57,268 nucleotides of DNA, from NCBI RefSeq assembly GCF_000855665.1, contig NZ_JXSS01000028.1:1-57268 (forward strand), written 5' to 3'. The notes beneath the pieces were generated by a model that had not been told where the DNA came from, made no database searches, and saw only the letters and a program-made list of their open reading frames with translations. The position numbers were made by a program, and so were the translations under genes. The DNA is from Lysobacter sp. A03. GTDB taxonomy: Bacteria > Pseudomonadota > Gammaproteobacteria > Xanthomonadales > Xanthomonadaceae. Below are positions 53,835 to 57,268 of this stretch, in pieces. Each line of letters opens with the position of its first letter. Position 1 is the stretch's first letter.

Positions 53835-54740
53835 ATGAATCCTACGCACCGCAGCGGCCACGTCGCCGTCATCGGCCGGCCCAACGTCGGCAAATCCACC
53901 CTGACCAATGCGCTGGTCGGCGCCAAGGTGAGCATCGTCTCCTCGCGCCCGCAGACCACCCGCCACCGTTTGCTCGGCATCGCTTCATTCCCAGACGGGC
54001 AACTGCTGCTGGTAGATACCCCCGGACTCCATCAGGACCAGGGCAAGTCGACTGCGACCGCGATGCACCGCTGGATGAACCGGGCCGCACGCGGCGCGCT
54101 GGAAGGCGTGGACGCGGCGATGCTGGTCGTCCGCGCCGGCAAGTGGGAGGACGCGGACACATTCGCCTATCAGGCGCTGCACCAGGCCGGCGTGCCGGTG
54201 GTCCTGGTGGTCAACCAGGTGGATCGCCTGAAGGACAAGACCGAGCTGCTGCCGTATCTGGCGAAGGTGTCCGAGGGACGCGACTTTGCCGGCGTGCACC
54301 CGGTCTCCGCGCTCAAGCGCAAGGGTCTGGAGGCGCTGGTCAAGCAGTTGCTCGGGTTGATGCCCGAGCAGGCCGCGATCTACGAAGAAGACGAGATCAC
54401 CGACAAGAGCCAGCGCTTCCTCGCCGGCGAGATGGTCCGTGAGCAACTGATGCGTCAATTGGGTGATGAGCTCCCGTACGCGACCACGGTCGAGATCGAG
54501 CGCTTCATCGTCGACGGCAAGTTGTTGCGGATCGGCGCGGTGATCTGGGTCGAGCGTGACGGCCAGAAGGCGATCGTGATCGGCAAGGGCGGTGAGCGCC
54601 TGCGCGAGATCGGCGCGCGCGCGCGGATCCAGATGGAGCAGCTGTTCGGTTCCAAGGTGTTCCTGGAAACCTGGGTCAAGGTCCGCGAGGGTTGGTCGGA
54701 CGATGAAGCCGCGCTGCGCGCCTTCGGTTACCACGAATAG
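53835..54740 (+). CDS. era: GTPase Era, ribosome assembly factor
   Basis: 301 residues. G1 is GRPNVGKST (14-22), G3 [10 protein letters not shown]4 NQVD, and the C-terminal KH domain has [16 protein letters not shown], the 16S rRNA 3'-end binding motif. It helps 30S assembly. The ATG at 53835 lies only 6 bases after TACAAT (53823-53828) and has no ribosome site, so a leaderless message is possible. A GTG at 53793, 3 bases after rnc, would add 14 residues unlike other Era proteins. Confidence 0.94.
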   Translation: MNPTHRSGHVAVIGRPNVGKSTLTNALVGAKVSIVSSRPQTTRHRLLGIASFPDGQLLLVDTPGLHQDQGKSTATAMHRWMNRAARGALEGVDAAMLVVRAGKWEDADTFAYQALHQAGVPVVLVVNQVDRLKDKTELLPYLAKVSEGRDFAGVHPVSALKRKGLEALVKQLLGLMPEQAAIYEEDEITDKSQRFLAGEMVREQLMRQLGDELPYATTVEIERFIVDGKLLRIGAVIWVERDGQKAIVIGKGGERLREIGARARIQMEQLFGSKVFLETWVKVREGWSDDEAALRAFGYHE

Positions 54741-54788
54741 CCCGCTGCGCCGCTGGCGTACGGAGCAAGCGGCGCGGGTTGTGCATCC

Positions 54789-55523
54789 ATGCGCCTGAGT
54801 GACGAGCCCGCCTTCGTGCTGCATGCACGGGCCTGGCGCGAAACCAGCCTGTTGGTGGAGGTGCTGAGCGCGAACCACGGCCGCATCGGCGTGGTTGCGC
54901 GTGGCATACGCGGGGCCAGGCGCCATCCCCTGCGTGCCGCCCTGCAACCCTTGCAGTCGATCCGCCTCGACGCGGTGCAACAGGGCGAGCTCGCCCAGTT
55001 GCGATCGGCCGAGGCCGTGGACGCGGCTCCGCGCCTGATCGGCGACGCCATGCTGGCCGGCTTCTACATCAACGAGCTGACGATGCGGCTGACGCCGCGC
55101 GGTGAGCCCCAGCCGGACCTTTTCGTTGCCTACGCGGTGACCCGCGAGCGCCTGCGTGCCGAGGCGCCGCTGGCCTGGACGCTGCGCCGCTTCGAGCGCG
55201 ACCTTCTGGAAGGGCTGGGTGTGGGGTTTGACTGGAGCCAAGACGGCGAGGGCGATCCGATCGATCCGGCCGCGCGCTACCGGGTCGATCCGGAGCAGGG
55301 CCCGCAGCGGGTGCTGAGCGACCGCGGGCATGGCGATCGCATCCGGGCGGCGTCCGGGCGGGGCCTGCTGTGCCTGGCGAGCGACGGAATGCCCGATGCG
55401 GAGGACCTGCCTGGACTGCGGCGGGTGTTGCGCACGGTGCTCGCCCATCATCTCGGGCCGCGCGGCCTCAAGTCCTGGGAAATGCTCGCGAGCATGCCCA
55501 GGCGCGGATCGACGCCCGGCTAG
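54789..55523 (+). CDS. recO: DNA repair protein RecO
   Basis: 244 residues. An N-terminal OB fold ([37 protein letters not shown]) is followed by a helical domain. RecO anneals SSB-bound strands and with RecR (24.6 kb) loads RecA. The zinc cysteines of some RecO proteins are not present, as in E. coli. It follows era by 48 bases. Its stop shares the palindrome CTAG with the stop of the convergent next gene. Confidence 0.93.
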   Translation: MRLSDEPAFVLHARAWRETSLLVEVLSANHGRIGVVARGIRGARRHPLRAALQPLQSIRLDAVQQGELAQLRSAEAVDAAPRLIGDAMLAGFYINELTMRLTPRGEPQPDLFVAYAVTRERLRAEAPLAWTLRRFERDLLEGLGVGFDWSQDGEGDPIDPAARYRVDPEQGPQRVLSDRGHGDRIRAASGRGLLCLASDGMPDAEDLPGLRRVLRTVLAHHLGPRGLKSWEMLASMPRRGSTPG

Positions 55524-56266
55524 CTGCTGTGTCCGGTCGCGGCCGGCGTTCGCACCAAGGTCTCGCGCGCCGCTGCTTCGAAGCGTTCCATCAGCTGGCG
55601 ATTGGATGGCTCGGCTTGCAACAGCTTCACCAACACGACCAGCTTGGCCGCGCCCACGAAGCCGCAACTGGCACGCAGCCGGTGCAGTTCCGCGCCTACC
55701 GTATCGAAATTGCCGGTGTGTGCGGCCGCCGCGATGCGCTCGCAGGCCTGCGGCAACTCGTCGAGAAACAAGCCGCGCAAGGTTGCGACATGCTCGTCGT
55801 TGCCGTTCAGTGCCGCTGCGGCGGCGCGATCGTCCCATACCGGCACCGCTGCGTGTGCGGTGCCAGGCTCGTTGGTGGCAGCGGGCACTGGCAAGCCCAG
55901 GGCGCGTCGCACAGCGGCCTGGACCTCGGCGGTCGGCAGGGGCTTGCGCAACACCTTGGTGAAACCGGCATCGGCCAGCGCGGCCAGTTGCGAGGGATCA
56001 TCGCCGGCGGTGTGCGCAATCGCCGGAATACCCGGAGAGTCCTGCCGCAGCCGTCGCAGGAGTTCACTGCCGCTGCCATCCGGCAGGGTGGCGTCGAACA
56101 TCCAGAGCGCGTAGGTGTGTTGTCGGGCCAGGGTCATCGCCGTTGCCACATCCGGGGCGATGTCGACATGCGCCGGGGCCGCGCGCGCGGCCGCGGCCAG
56201 GAAGGCCGCACTCGTAGGCTCGTCCTCCACCAGCAGGATTCGTGGCAGTCCGTGTGGATCGTTCAT
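55520..56266 (-). CDS. Response-regulator receiver with C-terminal Hpt domain
   Basis: 248 residues. The receiver domain (8 to about 123) has the acidic pair Glu14/Asp15, phospho-acceptor Asp58, Thr86 and Lys108, so it can be phosphorylated. After a Pro/Ala linker the C-terminal part has the Hpt motif with His195 ([16 protein letters not shown]). There is no DNA-binding domain. Such a protein can pass phosphate between its own Asp and His or to another receiver. No histidine kinase is in the window. The longer reading frame to 56569 is rejected because the conserved start is [16 protein letters not shown]. Confidence 0.88.
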   Translation of the reverse strand: MNDPHGLPRILLVEDEPTSAAFLAAAARAAPAHVDIAPDVATAMTLARQHTYALWMFDATLPDGSGSELLRRLRQDSPGIPAIAHTAGDDPSQLAALADAGFTKVLRKPLPTAEVQAAVRRALGLPVPAATNEPGTAHAAVPVWDDRAAAAALNGNDEHVATLRGLFLDELPQACERIAAAAHTGNFDTVGAELHRLRASCGFVGAAKLVVLVKLLQAEPSNRQLMERFEAAARETLVRTPAATGHSS

Positions 56267-56300
56267 CGGAATCACTGGCTCCGCTGGGTATGCTGCAACG

Positions 56301-57268
56301 ATGCTTGGCCCGCTACTATCGCCGCCGCCATCGCGCCTGTCGAACTGCGTGTTGAGACGACGCGCGCGCGACCGTGGGCCAGCTGCATGGGCGCTGTGGC
56401 TGCTGGTGTTCATGACCTTGCTTGTCTGTGGCCCGACCCAGGCCCGAACGCTGAGCGCGAAGATCGACCGCATCGAATCGGCGATCGCCGACCTCGACAA
56501 CGTGAGCGTGCGATTGTCCTGGCCTGCCAGCGCCCAGCACGGCGAATTGCGGCTGCGGGCCAAGCGCATCGATTCTCCCTCATTGAGCTATCGCTTCAAC
56601 GACCTGGACTGGCGCTGCCGGCTGCGGCGGGAGGAATCAGAAGTCTGGGTATGCGCCGGCGAGATCCGCAGTGGCAATGCCCCGCCAATGCAGCTGTCGA
56701 TTGCGGTCGACGCGATGGACATCGATGCCGAACTGGCGCGCGGTGCAAGCCGGATAGGCGTGCATCGCGAGGCGGTGAACCCGGATGCGACCCGGATCGA
56801 CCTGACACGCGTTCCGCTGGTCTGGACCCAGGCACTTCTGGCGCAGGCCTGGCCGGCTGCAGTGATTGCGGCGGGGGAGGGCGATGCGCGCCTCGTCGTG
56901 CGCGCCGTCAATGACCAGCCGCTGCGGATCAGCGGCCCGGTGGTCCTTCGCGGCGCCGGTCTGGATACCGAAGACGGCAGCATTGCGGCGGCCGATCTTG
57001 ACGCCAGCATCGACGTCGATGCGCGGCTCGGCGAGTCCGATTTGATCCGGGTGGAAGGCCGGCTGGATGGCGGCGAACTGTTGTGGGGCACCACCTACCT
57101 CGCGCTGGAGCAACGGCGGATCGATCTGCGGGTCGGGGCCGCGCACCGCGAGGGTGAAGGCTGGTCGCTGCCCGAGCTGTACTGGAACGACCCGGGCATC
57201 CTCACCGTGGAAGGCAGCGCAGGACTGGATCCGGACAACGACCTTGACGCGCTGGACCTGCGCGTGCG
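56301..57268 (+). CDS. Large envelope protein, YdbH/AsmA-like, N-terminal part
   Basis: Open from ATG 56301 to the window end with no stop (322 residues seen), so the gene is cut off. A basic start and a hydrophobic segment (about residues 30-46, ALWLLVFMTLLVCG) end in TQA-RT, a likely signal peptide. The rest is rich in alternating beta-strand patterns with Asp/Gly turns (SIDVDARLGESDLIRVEGRLDGGELLWG), like the repeating beta-groove proteins of the AsmA/YdbH type that carry lipids between membranes. The assignment is tentative. It is divergent from the receiver-Hpt gene with 34 bases between. Confidence 0.6.
   Translation, partial: MLGPLLSPPPSRLSNCVLRRRARDRGPAAWALWLLVFMTLLVCGPTQARTLSAKIDRIESAIADLDNVSVRLSWPASAQHGELRLRAKRIDSPSLSYRFNDLDWRCRLRREESEVWVCAGEIRSGNAPPMQLSIAVDAMDIDAELARGASRIGVHREAVNPDATRIDLTRVPLVWTQALLAQAWPAAVIAAGEGDARLVVRAVNDQPLRISGPVVLRGAGLDTEDGSIAAADLDASIDVDARLGESDLIRVEGRLDGGELLWGTTYLALEQRRIDLRVGAAHREGEGWSLPELYWNDPGILTVEGSAGLDPDNDLDALDLRV

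Overview
High-GC gammaproteobacterial chromosome. Gene content and order point to the Lysobacteraceae/Xanthomonadaceae (a Lysobacter, Luteimonas or Xanthomonas relative): a LeuB-type NAD-isocitrate dehydrogenase, KdkA (Kdo kinase), an rpoE-rseA-mucD operon without rseB, pilZ directly after holB, and FabI. There is no rRNA gene, so the genus is not resolved. I see 57 protein genes (two cut by the window ends), 10 tRNA genes and the 4.5S SRP RNA. I see no IS element, prophage, CRISPR array or other clear sign of horizontal transfer. No gene-free stretch exceeds 300 bases.

Layout. 1-2640: end of grxC, an AhpD-like protein, isocitrate dehydrogenase, and a convergent BI-1 membrane protein. 2785-3393: five tRNAs (Pro, Arg, His, Lys, Leu). 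3572-10268: the protein quality-control block tig-clpP-clpX-lon-hupB, with sigma-32-like promoters before lon and, more weakly, before clpP. 10313-10666: tRNA-Val and two tRNA-Asp. 10855-18333: ppiD, fabI, a lytic transglycosylase, gloB, a methyltransferase, rnhA, dnaQ and a PP2C phosphatase. 18470-21988: tRNA-Ser(CGA), a lipopolysaccharide-core group (DUF6165, GT9, kdkA, MBL protein), then the 4.5S RNA with tRNA-Ser(GGA) just upstream of it. 22227-25591: dnaX-ybaB-recR and a HIT protein. 25607-30079 (minus): a tightly coupled moxR-DUF58-TgpA-Slp operon. 30181-33077: a GT39 glycosyltransferase, yceF and a small coiled-coil membrane protein. 33248-44384: the fatty-acid cluster yceD-rpmF-fabH-fabD-fabG-acpP-fabF continuing into pabB-pabC-mltG-tmk-holB-pilZ; plsX is missing from its usual place. 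44451-46520 (minus): a FadJ-like beta-oxidation enzyme. 46753-55523: rpoE-rseA-mucD-lepA-lepB-DUF4845-rnc-era-recO, then a convergent receiver-Hpt protein and the start of a large envelope protein.

How it works together. Three themes dominate: protein quality control and stress (trigger factor, ClpXP, Lon, PpiD, sigma-E with MucD), envelope building (fatty acids, lipopolysaccharide core, murein enzymes, signal peptidase), and core information processing (dnaX, recR, holB, dnaQ, rnhA, lepA, rnc, era, recO). I found no clearly undescribed system. The observations most worth following are: the paired active-site deviations in PabB (PIAGT motif) and PabC (PLP-contacting Glu replaced by Cys); the apparent tRNA-Ser/4.5S RNA transcription unit; the coupling of an Slp lipoprotein to a MoxR-TgpA module; a near-leaderless promoter for the yceD-fab cluster; a prepilin-like DUF4845 protein; and several well-formed alternative-sigma promoters.

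All calls come from reading the sequence by eye. Family names rest on motifs I recognise. Start codons and promoter calls are inferences.
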